Notes: generated from the sequence alone by a model not told the origin. Shown: positions 51,615 to 61,800, counted from the first letter of the stretch. The stretch is DNA of 64,000 nucleotides from Polymorphobacter megasporae (GCF_018982885.2 NZ_CP081848.1:1550001-1614000), one strand, 5' to 3'. Program-made: numbers and translations.

Positions 51615-53882
51615 TTAGCCGCGGGCAACGCCCAAATTGTCGGCCAGCGCGGTCAAATCGGCGCGGATCGTCGGTGCCCCAACCTCGAGCCAGCCCGCCA
51701 TCGCGGCGCGGACCGGGGCGAGGTCGACCGAGCGAATCATCGCCTTGACCGGCCCGATCGCGGCGGGGGTGATCGACAGCCGCTCGATTCCGATCGCCAT
51801 CAGCGCGAGCGCCTCGAGCGGCCGCCCGCCCATCTCGCCGCAGACGGTGACGGGGACGTTCGCGGCGGCGCAGGCGGCGGCGACGCGGCGGAGGAAGCGC
51901 AGGATCGCCGGTGACAGCCAGTCGTAGCGGTCGGCGAGCTTGGGATTGGCGCGGTCGGCGGCGAACAGGAACTGCGTCAGGTCGTTCGTCCCGATCGAGA
52001 CGAAGTCGACCTTGGGCAGCAGCACGTCGAGGCATTCGGCGAGCGCCGGGACTTCGAGCATCGCGCCGTAGCGGACCTTCGCCGGCAGCGGTCGGCCCGA
52101 CTTGGTTAGCCACTCACGCTGTGCCTCGACGAGCGCCTTGGCCGCGTCGAACTCCCACGGCTCGCTGACCATCGGGAACATGATGTTGAGCGTCCGCCCG
52201 GCCCCGGCCTCGAGCAAGGCGCGCGCCTGGACCTTCATCAACCCCGAGCGGCCCAGCGCGAGGCGCAATGCGCGCCAGCCCATCGCCGGGTTCTCGTCCT
52301 CGTGCGCGTCGTCGCGCATGTACGGCACCGCCTTGTCGCCGCCGATGTCGACGGTGCGGAACACCACCGGGCGGTCGCCCGCAGCGTCAAGCACCGCCTT
52401 GTACAGCGCGGTCTGGCGCTCGCGGCGGGGGAGGGTGGCCGACACGAGGAACTGGAATTCGGTGCGGAACAGCCCGATGCCGTCGGCATTCGTCGCGTCG
52501 AGCGCGGCAGCATCGTCGCGCAGCCCGGCGTTCATCATCAACGCGACGCGGGTGCCGTCCTTGGTCACCGCCGGCAGGTCGCGCAGCCTGGCATACTCGG
52601 CCTGGCGCTTCGCCTTGAGCGCGCTTGTCGTGGCGAACGACTTGAGCATCTCAGCCGATGGGCGGACGAGGACGGTCCCCGCCGACCCGTCGACGAGTAA
52701 TTCGTCGCCGTCGGTGATCGTCGTCCGTAGGTCGCGGACCCGCCCGACAACCGGTATCCCCATCGCGCGAGCGACGATCGTGACATGCGCGGTCAGCGAG
52801 CCTTCCTCGAGGACGACGCCCTTCAGTACCCGCCGGTCGTATTCGAGCAGCTCGGCCGGGCCGAGGTTGCGCGCGAGCAGGATCGTGTCGCCGCGCAGCC
52901 CCGACTGCGCCGCCGAGCCCAGCTGCCCCGAGACGATGCGGATCAGCCGGTTCGACAGGTCGTCGAGGTCGGTCAGCCGCTCGCGCAGATACGGGTCGGC
53001 GATCGAGCGCATCCGCGCGCGGGTCCGCTGCTGAACGCGGTCGATCGCCGCCTCCGCCGTCAGCCCCGAATCGATCGCCTCGTTGATCCGCCGCGACCAG
53101 CCTTCATCATAGGCGAACATCTTGTACGTCTCGAGCACGTCGGACGTATCGCCGCCGCCGAGGAATTCGACCTGCCCCATCATGCCGTCGATCTGCTCGC
53201 GCATCTTGACGAAGGCACCGTAGACGCGGGCGCGCTCGACCTCGACGTCGTCGGCGACGGTGTGCTCGATGACGACGCGCGGCTGGTGGAACACCGCAGT
53301 CCCGCGCCCGAGACCGTCGACGAGCTTGAGCCCGGGAAGCCGCGCCGGACCGCTCGCGGCGCTGCGCGCCTTTGCCGCCGCGACGTCGTCGATCAGCCCG
53401 GCCCCGGCGATCAGCTCGGCGAGGACCATGGCGACCGTCTGGAGCACCTCGATCTCGATCTCGGCGTATTCGCGCGGGTCGGCGTGCTGGACGCAGAGGA
53501 CGCCGACCGATGCCTCGCGCCGGACGATCGGCACCCCGGCGAAGCTGTGGAAGATTTCTTCCCCCGTCTCGGGCTTGTAGGCGAAATCGGGGTGGGCGCG
53601 CGCCTCGGCGAGGTTGAGCGGCTCGCGCGTCTCGGCGATGACGCCGGTCAGTCCTTCGCCCATCGCCAGCCGCGTGACATGGACCGCCGCCTGGCTCAGC
53701 CCGCGCGTCGCGAAGAGTTCGAGAACGCCGTCGCGGAGCAGATAGATCGACGCGACCTCGCTATCGAGCTGCTCGGCGACGACCGCGACGACGGCATTGA
53801 GCTTCGCCTGCGCGCTCGTCGACGACGCCATGACGTCGTGGAGGCGCCGCAGGATTTCGCGCGCGGGGGAGACGGGGGGCAT
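51615..53882 (-). CDS. ptsP: Phosphoenolpyruvate-protein phosphotransferase PtsP (nitrogen PTS enzyme I)
   Basis: A 755-residue protein. An N-terminal GAF domain (about 20-165: V-A-S-I-Y-L-L-R-D-G, G-E-G-L-T-G-V-I-A-E-T) is followed by an enzyme I N-domain. The phosphorylated His lies in E-E-G-S-L-T-A-H-V-T-I-V-A-R-A. The PEP-binding TIM barrel has G-I-G-L-F-R-T-E-F-Q-F and G-T-N-D-L-T-Q-F, and the catalytic Cys is in V-T-V-C-G-E-M-G-G. It phosphorylates NPr in the regulatory nitrogen PTS. ATG 53882 overlaps the nitronate monooxygenase stop (TGATG). Confidence 0.93.
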   Translation of the reverse strand: MPPVSPAREILRRLHDVMASSTSAQAKLNAVVAVVAEQLDSEVASIYLLRDGVLELFATRGLSQAAVHVTRLAMGEGLTGVIAETREPLNLAEARAHPDFAYKPETGEEIFHSFAGVPIVRREASVGVLCVQHADPREYAEIEIEVLQTVAMVLAELIAGAGLIDDVAAAKARSAASGPARLPGLKLVDGLGRGTAVFHQPRVVIEHTVADDVEVERARVYGAFVKMREQIDGMMGQVEFLGGGDTSDVLETYKMFAYDEGWSRRINEAIDSGLTAEAAIDRVQQRTRARMRSIADPYLRERLTDLDDLSNRLIRIVSGQLGSAAQSGLRGDTILLARNLGPAELLEYDRRVLKGVVLEEGSLTAHVTIVARAMGIPVVGRVRDLRTTITDGDELLVDGSAGTVLVRPSAEMLKSFATTSALKAKRQAEYARLRDLPAVTKDGTRVALMMNAGLRDDAAALDATNADGIGLFRTEFQFLVSATLPRRERQTALYKAVLDAAGDRPVVFRTVDIGGDKAVPYMRDDAHEDENPAMGWRALRLALGRSGLMKVQARALLEAGAGRTLNIMFPMVSEPWEFDAAKALVEAQREWLTKSGRPLPAKVRYGAMLEVPALAECLDVLLPKVDFVSIGTNDLTQFLFAADRANPKLADRYDWLSPAILRFLRRVAAACAAANVPVTVCGEMGGRPLEALALMAIGIERLSITPAAIGPVKAMIRSVDLAPVRAAMAGWLEVGAPTIRADLTALADNLGVARG

Positions 53883-54886
53883 CAGGCCGCCCGGTTGCTC
53901 AATGCCGCTTCGGCCTCGCCGACCAGCTCGTCGATGATCTCCGCGACCGGCATCACGCTCGTCACCATGCCGACCGACTGGCCCGCCATCAGCGAGCCGC
54001 TCTCGATATCGCCGTCGACGACCGCGCGGCGCAGCGCTCCCGCCCAATAATGCTCGATCTGGAGCTGGCCCTCGGCGAGGCCGATCGTGCCCGCGTCGAC
54101 GAGGTTGGCGATCTCGCGCTGCTTCGCGGCGAACGCCTCGCTACCCGCATTCTTGAGCGCGCGGACCGGGATGACCGGCAGGCGCGGGTCGAGCTGGACC
54201 GACGCCAGCGCATCGCGGGCCGAGGCACGGACGAAGGCGCGCTTGAAGTTGGCGTGCGCGACGCTCTCGGTCGCGGCGGCGAAGCGCGTGCCGAGCTGGA
54301 CGCCACTCGCCCCCATTTCGAGATACGCGGCGATCGCCGCTCCGCGCCCGATGCCGCCCGCGACGAACACCGGAACGTCGCGGATGACGGGAAGGATTTC
54401 CTGCGCGAGGACGCTCGTCGACACCGGGCCGATGTGTCCGCCAGCCTCGCTGCCCTCGATGACGATCGCGTCGACGCCCGAGCGAACGAGCTTCTTCGCC
54501 AGCGCCGCGGTCGGTGCGAAGCACATCAGCTTGGCCCCGGTCGCCTTGATCGCCTCGATCGCCGCCCCTGATGGGAGGCCGCCTGCGAGGACGACGTGGC
54601 TGACATCGTGCTTGCCGCAGATCGCGATCAGGTCGGCCATCGCCGGGTGGAGCGTGATCAGATTGACCCCGAACGGCCGGTCGGTGAGCGCCTTCGTCGC
54701 GGCGATTTCGGCATCGAGGATATGCGGCGGCATCGCCCCGCACGCGATCACGCCGAAGCCTCCGGCGTTCGAGATCGCGCTGACGAGATGGCGCTCGCTG
54801 ACCCACGTCATCGCACCCGCCATGATGGCGTGAGTCGAGCCGAGGAAGTCGCGGCCGCGCGCGGAAAGCGTGTCGAGGCGGGTCAT
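53882..54886 (-). CDS. Nitronate monooxygenase family FMN enzyme
   Basis: A 334-residue TIM-barrel flavoprotein. I-M-A-G-A-M-T-W-V-S, S-N-A-G-G-F-G-V-I-A, P-F-G-V-N-L-I-T, V-I-E-G-S-E-A-G-G-H-I-G-P and V-F-V-A-G-G-I-G-R-G are the nitronate monooxygenase/FabK-like FMN motifs. The catalytic His sits in E-A-G-G-H. Members oxidise propionate 3-nitronate or related nitro compounds. It lies between orf125 and ptsP with overlaps on both sides, so it belongs to the lysC operon. Confidence 0.88.
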   Translation of the reverse strand: MTRLDTLSARGRDFLGSTHAIMAGAMTWVSERHLVSAISNAGGFGVIACGAMPPHILDAEIAATKALTDRPFGVNLITLHPAMADLIAICGKHDVSHVVLAGGLPSGAAIEAIKATGAKLMCFAPTAALAKKLVRSGVDAIVIEGSEAGGHIGPVSTSVLAQEILPVIRDVPVFVAGGIGRGAAIAAYLEMGASGVQLGTRFAAATESVAHANFKRAFVRASARDALASVQLDPRLPVIPVRALKNAGSEAFAAKQREIANLVDAGTIGLAEGQLQIEHYWAGALRRAVVDGDIESGSLMAGQSVGMVTSVMPVAEIIDELVGEAEAALSNRAA

Positions 54887-55260
54887 CTGATCAACCCCCG
54901 CAGGATGATCTCAAGTTCAGCTGCACTTTCTGGGTGGAAGCAAATCAGCTCAGTCGACTTAAGATATGTTGTCGGACCGCTGTGTCGGCCAGGCCGGCCC
55001 AGCCTCGCGGCGACGCCGGACTTCGTTTCGCCCCGATTGCGGAACTCGTGTCTTACGCCCGCAGTCATCGCTGTGGAGACGTCTGAGGCGCGGACCCACA
55101 GACTTTGCATGGTCTTAAGCGGCCATTCCACGACGATCGCGGGCTCTGAGCGAAAGGCAAACTTCTCGATCTTCATGGGTTTGCCCTCGGACACAAACCC
55201 CATCGATCGGAGCAGCGCTTCGCGCGCCGCTGATAGCTTAGCATTATCCAATACGTTCAC
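54883..55260 (-). CDS. Unknown 125-aa protein with atypical composition
   Basis: M-N-V-L-D-N-A-K-L-S-A-A-R-E-A-L opens the protein and I-C-F-H-P-E-S-A-A-E-L-E-I-I-L closes it. The middle has W-P-L-K-T-M-Q-S-L-W-V-R-A-S-D and Y-L-K-S-T-E-L. I recognise no family. Codons such as GTA, TTG, AAT, CTA, TCA and TTA are frequent where neighbours use GC-ending ones, so it looks imported. Yet GTG 55260 overlaps the lysC stop (GTGA) and its stop overlaps the nitronate monooxygenase ATG, so it is integrated in the operon. Confidence 0.65.
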   Translation of the reverse strand: MNVLDNAKLSAAREALLRSMGFVSEGKPMKIEKFAFRSEPAIVVEWPLKTMQSLWVRASDVSTAMTAGVRHEFRNRGETKSGVAARLGRPGRHSGPTTYLKSTELICFHPESAAELEIILRGLIR

Positions 55261-56474
55261 GCGTCTAGCCCGTACGCAGTATGGAGCACGCGTACCGCGA
55301 GCTCGGTATATTCCTCGGCGATCAGGACGCTGACCTTGATCTCGCTCGTCGTGATCGCCTGGATGTTGATGCCGCGGTCGGCCAATGCCTTAAACATCGT
55401 CACCGCGACCCCGGCGTGGCTGCGCATGCCGACGCCGACGACCGAGATTTTCGCGACGGCGGGGTCGCTCGTCACGCTGGCATAGCCGATGCTGTCCTTC
55501 ATCTTTGCGAGAACGCTCTCGCTCAACGTCAGTTCGGTCCGCGGCACGGTGAAGGTTACATCGGTGGTGCCCGCGACATAGGCGATGTTCTGGACGATCA
55601 TGTCGACGTTGACGTTCGCCTCGGCGAGCGGGCCGAAGATCGCCGCGACGACGCCTGGCCGGTCGGGGACGCCGCCGACGGTGATCTTCGCCTCGTTGCG
55701 ATTATAAGCGACGCCGGCGATCAGTTCCTGTTCCACGATTTCGTCCTCATCGACCACGAGCGTTCCCGGACCATCGTTGAAGCTTGATAGTACGCGAACG
55801 CGAACTTTTTCCTTCATCGCCAGCTCGACCGAACGCGTCTGGAGAACTTTTGCGCCGACGCTCGCGAGTTCGAGCATCTCCTCATAGGTGATCATCGCCA
55901 GCTTGCGCGCGCGCGGCACGATCCTCGGATCGGTGGTATAGACGCCGTCGACGTCGGTGTAGATGTCGCAGCGATCGGCCTTGAGCGCCGCCGCGAGCGC
56001 CACCGCCGACGTGTCCGACCCGCCGCGTCCGAGCGTCGTGACCCGCCCGTCGGGGCTGATGCCCTGGAAGCCCGGCATCACCGCGACCGTTCCCGCCGCC
56101 ATGCTCGCGGCCATCGCGTCGGTGTCGATGCCCTTGATCCGCGCCGAGGCGTGGGCGTCCGACGTAGATACGGGCAGTTGCCAGCCGAGCCACGACCGCG
56201 CGGGCGTGCCCGCCGCCTGGAGCGCGATCGCGAGCAGCCCGGCGGTGACCTGCTCGCCGCTGGCGACGACGACGTCGTATTCGGCGCGGTCGGCGAGCGG
56301 CGAGGCTTCGCGGCAGAAGCCGACGAGCCGGTCGGTCTCGCCCGCCATCGCCGAGACGACGACCGCAACCTCGTTGCCGTTGGCAACCTCGCGGCGGACG
56401 CGGTCGGCGGCGCCGCGAATGCGTTCGATTCCGGCCATCGACGTCCCGCCGAATTTCATCACGATGCGGGCCAT
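55257..56474 (-). CDS. lysC: Aspartate kinase
   Basis: A 405-residue enzyme for the first step to lysine, threonine and methionine. K-F-G-G-T-S-M-A opens the kinase domain, with V-S-A-M-A-G-E-T, A-S-G-E-Q-V-T-A-G-L-L-A, G-R-G-G-S-D-T-S-A-V and T-D-V-D-G-V-Y-T-T-D-P. Two ACT domains follow (V-G-G-V-P-D-R-P-G-V-V-A-A-I-F and V-G-V-G-M-R-S-H-A-G-V-A), so feedback inhibition by lysine and/or threonine is expected. ATG 56474 gives the normal N-terminus. It heads the lysC-orf125-NMO-ptsP operon. Confidence 0.95.
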   Translation of the reverse strand: MARIVMKFGGTSMAGIERIRGAADRVRREVANGNEVAVVVSAMAGETDRLVGFCREASPLADRAEYDVVVASGEQVTAGLLAIALQAAGTPARSWLGWQLPVSTSDAHASARIKGIDTDAMAASMAAGTVAVMPGFQGISPDGRVTTLGRGGSDTSAVALAAALKADRCDIYTDVDGVYTTDPRIVPRARKLAMITYEEMLELASVGAKVLQTRSVELAMKEKVRVRVLSSFNDGPGTLVVDEDEIVEQELIAGVAYNRNEAKITVGGVPDRPGVVAAIFGPLAEANVNVDMIVQNIAYVAGTTDVTFTVPRTELTLSESVLAKMKDSIGYASVTSDPAVAKISVVGVGMRSHAGVAVTMFKALADRGINIQAITTSEIKVSVLIAEEYTELAVRVLHTAYGLDA

Positions 56475-56576
56475 AACGGGGGCGACGATCCTTCGTGCGG
56501 CGTCAGGGATGACTTGCCGCGTTCGCCCGCGTGATAGAGGACGAGGCAATTAAGGCAAGCAAGCGAGGCTTGGGCT

Positions 56577-57326
56577 ATGAATAGTACTGGGAATAGCGCG
56601 GTCGCGGGTACTGTCGATGCGCGCGAGGCGGGGTTCTTCGGCGCGCTCGCGGGGGACTGGTGGGACCCGGCGGGAAGCTCGGCGATGCTCCACCGGATCA
56701 ATCCGCTGCGCCTCGGCTATATCCGTGACGCGATGATCGCCCGCGGGCGCGATGCGCGGGCGCGGCGGCTGCTCGACGGCATGACCGCGCTCGATGTCGG
56801 CTGCGGCGCCGGGCTGCTGACCGAGCCGCTGGCGCGGATGGGCGCGAACGTCACCGGGATCGATGCGGCAGCGGAGAATGTCGCGGCGGCGGCTGCGCAC
56901 GCGGCGGCGGGCCAGCTCGACATCGTTTACCGCACCGCGCCGGTCGAGGTGCTTGCGCGCGAGGGGGCGGTGTTCGACCTCGTCACCTGCATGGAGGTCG
57001 TCGAGCATGTCGCCGATCGGGCGCGCTTCCTCGCCAGCCTGCGCGCGGTGACGGCTCCGGGCGGCCTGCTGGTGATGTCGACGCCGAACCGGACCCCGCT
57101 CAGCTATGCGACGCTGATCGTCGGGGCCGAACGGATCATGCGGACGATCCCCAAGGGCGCGCACGACTGGAGCAAGTTCGTTACCCCCGACGAACTGAGC
57201 GCCGAACTAACGACTGCCGGGTTCGCGGTGCGCGGCGTCAGCGGCATGACGTGGCGGCCGGGGAGCGGGTTCGTCCTCGGCAGCGACACGTCGGTCAATT
57301 ATTACCTGACCGCGGTTCCGGCCTAG
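56577..57326 (+). CDS. ubiG: Ubiquinone biosynthesis O-methyltransferase UbiG
   Basis: A 249-residue bifunctional SAM enzyme catalysing both O-methylations in ubiquinone synthesis. F-G-A-L-A-G-D-W-W-D-P, H-R-I-N-P-L-R, L-D-V-G-C-G-A-G-L-L-T-E-P and C-M-E-V-V-E-H-V-A-D are UbiG signatures. S-T-P-N-R-T and A-H-D-W-S-K-F-V-T-P-D-E-L follow. Divergent from lysC, a conserved adjacency in sphingomonads as I recall. Its end overlaps the convergent OMF gene by 32 bases. Confidence 0.93.
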   Translation: MNSTGNSAVAGTVDAREAGFFGALAGDWWDPAGSSAMLHRINPLRLGYIRDAMIARGRDARARRLLDGMTALDVGCGAGLLTEPLARMGANVTGIDAAAENVAAAAAHAAAGQLDIVYRTAPVEVLAREGAVFDLVTCMEVVEHVADRARFLASLRAVTAPGGLLVMSTPNRTPLSYATLIVGAERIMRTIPKGAHDWSKFVTPDELSAELTTAGFAVRGVSGMTWRPGSGFVLGSDTSVNYYLTAVPA

Positions 57327-58872
57327 CTCCCGATAGCGGCTGCGGGTCGAGCAGCTGGTCGCCGCCGAGCGTCTGGTACAGCGTCACGAGGCTCTGCGCG
57401 CGGAGCAGGCGTGCCGACGCCAGCGTCTGCCGCGCCGAATACAGCGTCCGCTGCGTCACGAGCACGTTGAGGTACGGGTCGATGCCGCCATTATAGCGCG
57501 CGGTCTCGAGCGTGTTCGAATCGTCCGCCGCCTGCTCGGCCGCAAGTTGCGCCCCCGCCTGCGCGTCGATCGTCCCGCGCCGCGCGAGCGCATCGGCGAC
57601 CTCGCGGAACGCGGTCTGGACGGTCTTCTGATAGGTGGCGACCGCGACGTCGCGCTGCGCCTTGGCATAGGCGAGGTTGCCGCTGTTCGCGCCGCCGTCG
57701 AAGATCGGCAGCGATGCCGCCGGGGCGATCGACCATGAAAAGGCGCCCCCGGTGAACAGCGACGACAACGCGGTGCTGGCGAAACCCGCCGCTGCGGTCA
57801 GGCTGATCGTCGGGAAGAAGTTCGCCCGCGCGGCGCCGATCCGCGCGTTTGCCGCGCGCAGGGTGTATTCGGCCTCGACGACGTCGGGGCGGCGGAGGAG
57901 GACGCGTGAGTCGAGCCCGGCGGGGAGCGCCGCGATCTTGCCGTCGACCGCCTCGATCGACGGCGGCAGGTCGGCATCGGCGACTGGCGCGCCGACGAGC
58001 AGTTCGAGCGCGTTGCGGTCCTGCGCGACGAGCGTCATCGTGTTCGTCTTGTCGGATTGCGCCTGGTACAACACGCTCTGCGCCTGCCGGAGGTCGGTCC
58101 GCGGGGCGACTCCCCCATCGAGCCGCATTTTGGTCAGGTCGACCGACTTCTGCGCGCTTTTTTCGGTGTCGATCGCGATTGCGAGCAGGCTCCGGTCGGT
58201 CGCCAGCGTCAAATACGCGTTGGCGACGTCGCCGACGAGGGTCAGCCGCGTCGCCCGCGCCGCCGCCTCGGTCGCGAGATATTGCTGGAGCGCAGCGCGG
58301 GCGAGGCTGTGAATCTTGCCGAACAGGTCGATCTCGAACGCGGTGACGCCGAGTTCGGTCGAGAAGACTGTCCGTGTACCCGAACTTGAGCTTACCGTGC
58401 CGGTGCTGGTCGTTCCCGTACCAGTCCCGGTCCCGCCCGTGCCGGTGCCACCCGAACCAGTCGAGCCCGTGCCGGTCCCGGTCGTGCCAGTGCTTCCGGT
58501 CGACCCGCTCGAACTGCTGAGCAGCCCGTTCGATGTCGACGTCCGCGCCGTCGCGTCGATCTGCGGCAGCAGCGCGGCCCGCTGGACGCGGTACAGCGCC
58601 CGCGCCGAATCGATGTTCGCCGCGGCAATGCGCAGGTCGCGATTATTCTCGAGCGCGCGGGTGATGATCGACTGCATATGCGGGTCGAGGAAGATCTGGC
58701 GATAGTCGACCGATGGCAGCGACGCCTCGGTGGTGCGCAGATACGCATCACCGGCCGGCCAGCTCGGCGGCACGGCTGGGTCGGGGCGGACATAATGCGG
58801 ATCGAGACTGCACGCCGCGAGCGCGGCTACCGCGAGCAATGGCCAGCGACTGATCAGACGGGGCCGGGTCAT
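57295..58872 (-). CDS. RND outer-membrane factor (NodT-type lipoprotein), pump 2
   Basis: A 525-residue TolC-fold lipoprotein. The lipobox A-L-A-A-C-S-L-D-P-H-Y places Cys21. OEP repeats are I-A-A-A-N-I-D-S-A-R-A-L and R-R-P-D-V-V-E-A-E-Y with F-F-P-T-I-S-L-T. The first beta hairpin ends F-E-I-D-L-F-G-K-I. Between its strands lies a Ser/Gly/Thr repeat (112-167), longer than in pump 1. ATG 58872 overlaps the RND permease stop (ATGA). Third gene of the pump 2 operon. Confidence 0.93.
   Translation of the reverse strand: MTRPRLISRWPLLAVAALAACSLDPHYVRPDPAVPPSWPAGDAYLRTTEASLPSVDYRQIFLDPHMQSIITRALENNRDLRIAAANIDSARALYRVQRAALLPQIDATARTSTSNGLLSSSSGSTGSTGTTGTGTGSTGSGGTGTGGTGTGTGTTSTGTVSSSSGTRTVFSTELGVTAFEIDLFGKIHSLARAALQQYLATEAAARATRLTLVGDVANAYLTLATDRSLLAIAIDTEKSAQKSVDLTKMRLDGGVAPRTDLRQAQSVLYQAQSDKTNTMTLVAQDRNALELLVGAPVADADLPPSIEAVDGKIAALPAGLDSRVLLRRPDVVEAEYTLRAANARIGAARANFFPTISLTAAAGFASTALSSLFTGGAFSWSIAPAASLPIFDGGANSGNLAYAKAQRDVAVATYQKTVQTAFREVADALARRGTIDAQAGAQLAAEQAADDSNTLETARYNGGIDPYLNVLVTQRTLYSARQTLASARLLRAQSLVTLYQTLGGDQLLDPQPLSGARPEPRSGNN
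58372..58539 (-). repeat. Gly/Thr/Ser coding repeat in the OMF of pump 2
   Basis: Codes for S-S-S-S-G-S-T-G-S-T-G-T-T-G-T-G-T-G and further G-T-G-T-G units at the same hairpin as the pump 1 repeat, although the rest of the two proteins has diverged considerably. DNA is built from imperfect GGCACC/GGCACG-like hexamers on the coding strand. Confidence 0.8.
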
Positions 58873-61800
58873 GCGGTTGCTCCCGCGGATGCCGGCGGCG
58901 GCAAGCGCGGCTGGTCGGGATCGGGGACCGCAGGGGCCGGAAGCAGCGGCTGGTCGGGATCGGGGATCGTCGGGGCAGGGAGCAGCGGCACGTCGGGCGC
59001 AGCCTCCGCCACAGGCTTGTCGGGACCCGGCTTGCCGTCCGGACCCGGCTCGCCGTCGGGACCGTCCTTCTTTTCCGGCGCATGGCCGCGGAACAGTCGC
59101 CGCACGAGCACGAACGCCAAGGGTACATAGAAGATTGCGAGGATCGTCGCGGTCAGCATCCCGCCGATAACCGCCGTCCCGATCGCGATCCGGCTTTGCG
59201 CCCCGGCGCCGGTCGAGATCGCCAGCGGGATAACGCCGAAGATGAAGGCGAGGCTGGTCATGATGATCGGCCGCAGTCGCAATCGCGCCGCCTCGAGCGC
59301 CGAGTCGAGTGCGCTCTTGCCCGCCCGCTCGGCCTGCTCGGCAAATTCGACGATAAGGATCGCGTTCTTCGCCGACAGCCCCATCGTCGTCAGCAGCCCG
59401 ACCTGAAAATAGACGTCGTTGGTCAGCCCGCGGAACGTCACCGCGAGCGTCGCGCCGAACAGTCCGAGCGGGATGACGAGCAGAACCGACAGCGGAATCG
59501 ACCAGCTTTCGTACAGCGCGGCGAGGCACAGGAAGATGACGAGCAGCGACAGCGAATACAGCAGCGGCGTCTGCCCGCCCGACAAGCGCTCCTGATACGA
59601 CAGCGCGCTCCATTCGACCGATGTCCCCGGCTGCTTGGCGGCAAGGTCCATCATCTTCTGCATCGCCGCCCCCGAACTCGACCCCGGCGCGGCCTCTCCG
59701 GCGATTTCGAACGCCGGCTTGGCGTTGTAGCGCTGGAGCGTCGTCGGCGTCCGCTGCCAGCGGGTGTGGGCGAAGGTCGAGAACGGCGTCATCGTCCCGC
59801 TCGAATTGCGGACATACCAGTTCGCGAGGTCCTCGGGCTTGCTACGGAATTGAGCGTCGCCCTGGACATAGACGCGCTTGACGCGGCCGCGGTCGATGAA
59901 GTCGTTGACGTACGTGCCACCCCACGCTGCGGCGAGCGTCTGGTCGACATCGGATTGCGTCAGGCCGAGCGCGCCGACCTGCTCCTGATCGACATCGACC
60001 GCGAGCGTGGGGACGTCGTCGAGGCCGTTGAGACGAACCGAGGTCAGGCCCGGGTCGGCCTTTGCCGCGGCGACGAGCGCATCGGTCCGCTGGCGGAAGG
60101 TCGCGCGGTCGAGGTTGCCGGAGTTTTCGAGCTCCATGGTGAAACCGGCCGACTGGCCGAGCCCGCGAACCGGCGGCGGGTTGAGTGCGGTGAACTGGGC
60201 GTCGCGGATCGACGACAATTGCTTATTCGACCGGGCGACGATCGCGGCGGCGTTCTGTCCATCTCCAGTGCGTTCGTCCCACGGCTTGAAGCCGATAAAG
60301 CCGCGGGCAACGTTCTGACCGGTCCCGGCGGTGTTCTGGCCGATGACGATGTAGACGATGTCGATCGTCTTTTGCTCGGCCGCGCGGAAGTGCGCCTCGA
60401 TCGACTTGGCGACCTCGACCGCGCGCGCCTGCGTCGTCCCCGCGGGCATGATAAACTGGAGCTGCGCGATGCCTTGATCCTCGTTCGGCAGGAAGCTCGT
60501 CGGGAGATGGAGGAAGCCGAGGATCAGGACGGCAATGATGACGCCGTAGCCGATCAACAGGAGCAGCGGCTTGGCGATGATCCGCGCGACGATATCGCGG
60601 TAGCGATCGGCGGTGCGGTTGAACCAGTCGTTGAAGCGGTGGCCCAGGCGTGCAACCCGACCTTCCTTTTTCTCCTTGTCGGGCCGCTTGAGCAGATGCG
60701 ACGCTAGCGCGGGCGACAGGACCAGCGCGACAAGCACCGACAGCGTCATCGACGCGATGATCGTGATCGCAAACTGGCGGTAGATCACGCCGACCGACCC
60801 GCCGAAGAACGCCATCGGCATGAACACCGCCGACAGGACGAGCGCGATGCCGATCAGCGCCGTCTGAATTTCGGCCATCGACTTGATCGTCGCGTCGCGC
60901 GGCGAGATGTCGGGATCTTCGTCCATCACCCGCTCGACGTTCTCGACGACGACGATCGCGTCGTCGACGAGCAGGCCGATCGACAGCACGAGCCCGAACA
61001 GGGTCAGCGTGTTGATCGAATAGCCGAATAGCGCGAGGATGCCGAAGGTGCCGAGCAGAACCACCGGCACCGCGATCGCCGGGATCAGCGTCGCGCGCCA
61101 GCTTTGCAGAAAGACGAACATGACGATAACGACGAGGACGATCGCCTCGCCGAGCGTCTTGACGACCTCCTCGACCGACAGCTTGATGAACGCCGTGCTG
61201 TCGAGCGGGAAGGCGTATTTATAGCCGGACGGGAACGACCCCGACGCGTTGGCGACGGCGGCACGGACGAGCTCGGCGGTCTTGAGCGCGTCGGCCCCGG
61301 GAGCGAGCTGGATCGCCATGCCGACCGCCGGGTGGCCATTGAGGCGCCCGGTGTTGGTATAGCTTTCGCTGCCGAGTTCGACCCGCGCGACGTCGCTGAG
61401 CAGCACCTTCGATCCATCGGTCTGCGTCTTGACGATGATCTTCTTGAATTCGTCGGGCGTCGTCAGCCGCGACCGCTCGGTGACGATTGCGCTGAGCATC
61501 TGGCTGTCGGGGCTGGGCTGGGCGCCGAGCTGCCCGGCGGCGATCTGGGTATTCTGCGCCTGCAATGCGCTGACGACGTCGCCGGGAATGAGCTGGAAGC
61601 TCGCCAGCTTGTACGGATCGAGCCAGATCCGCATCGCATATTGCGAGCCGAACACATTATAATCGCCGACGCCCTTTATCCGCCCGATCTGGTCCTGAAG
61701 GTTCGAGACGAGATAGTCGGCAACGTCGAACGAGGTCGTCTTGTCCGACGAGTCGTAAAGCGACACGACCATCAGGAAGTCGGCATTCGACTTGGTGACC

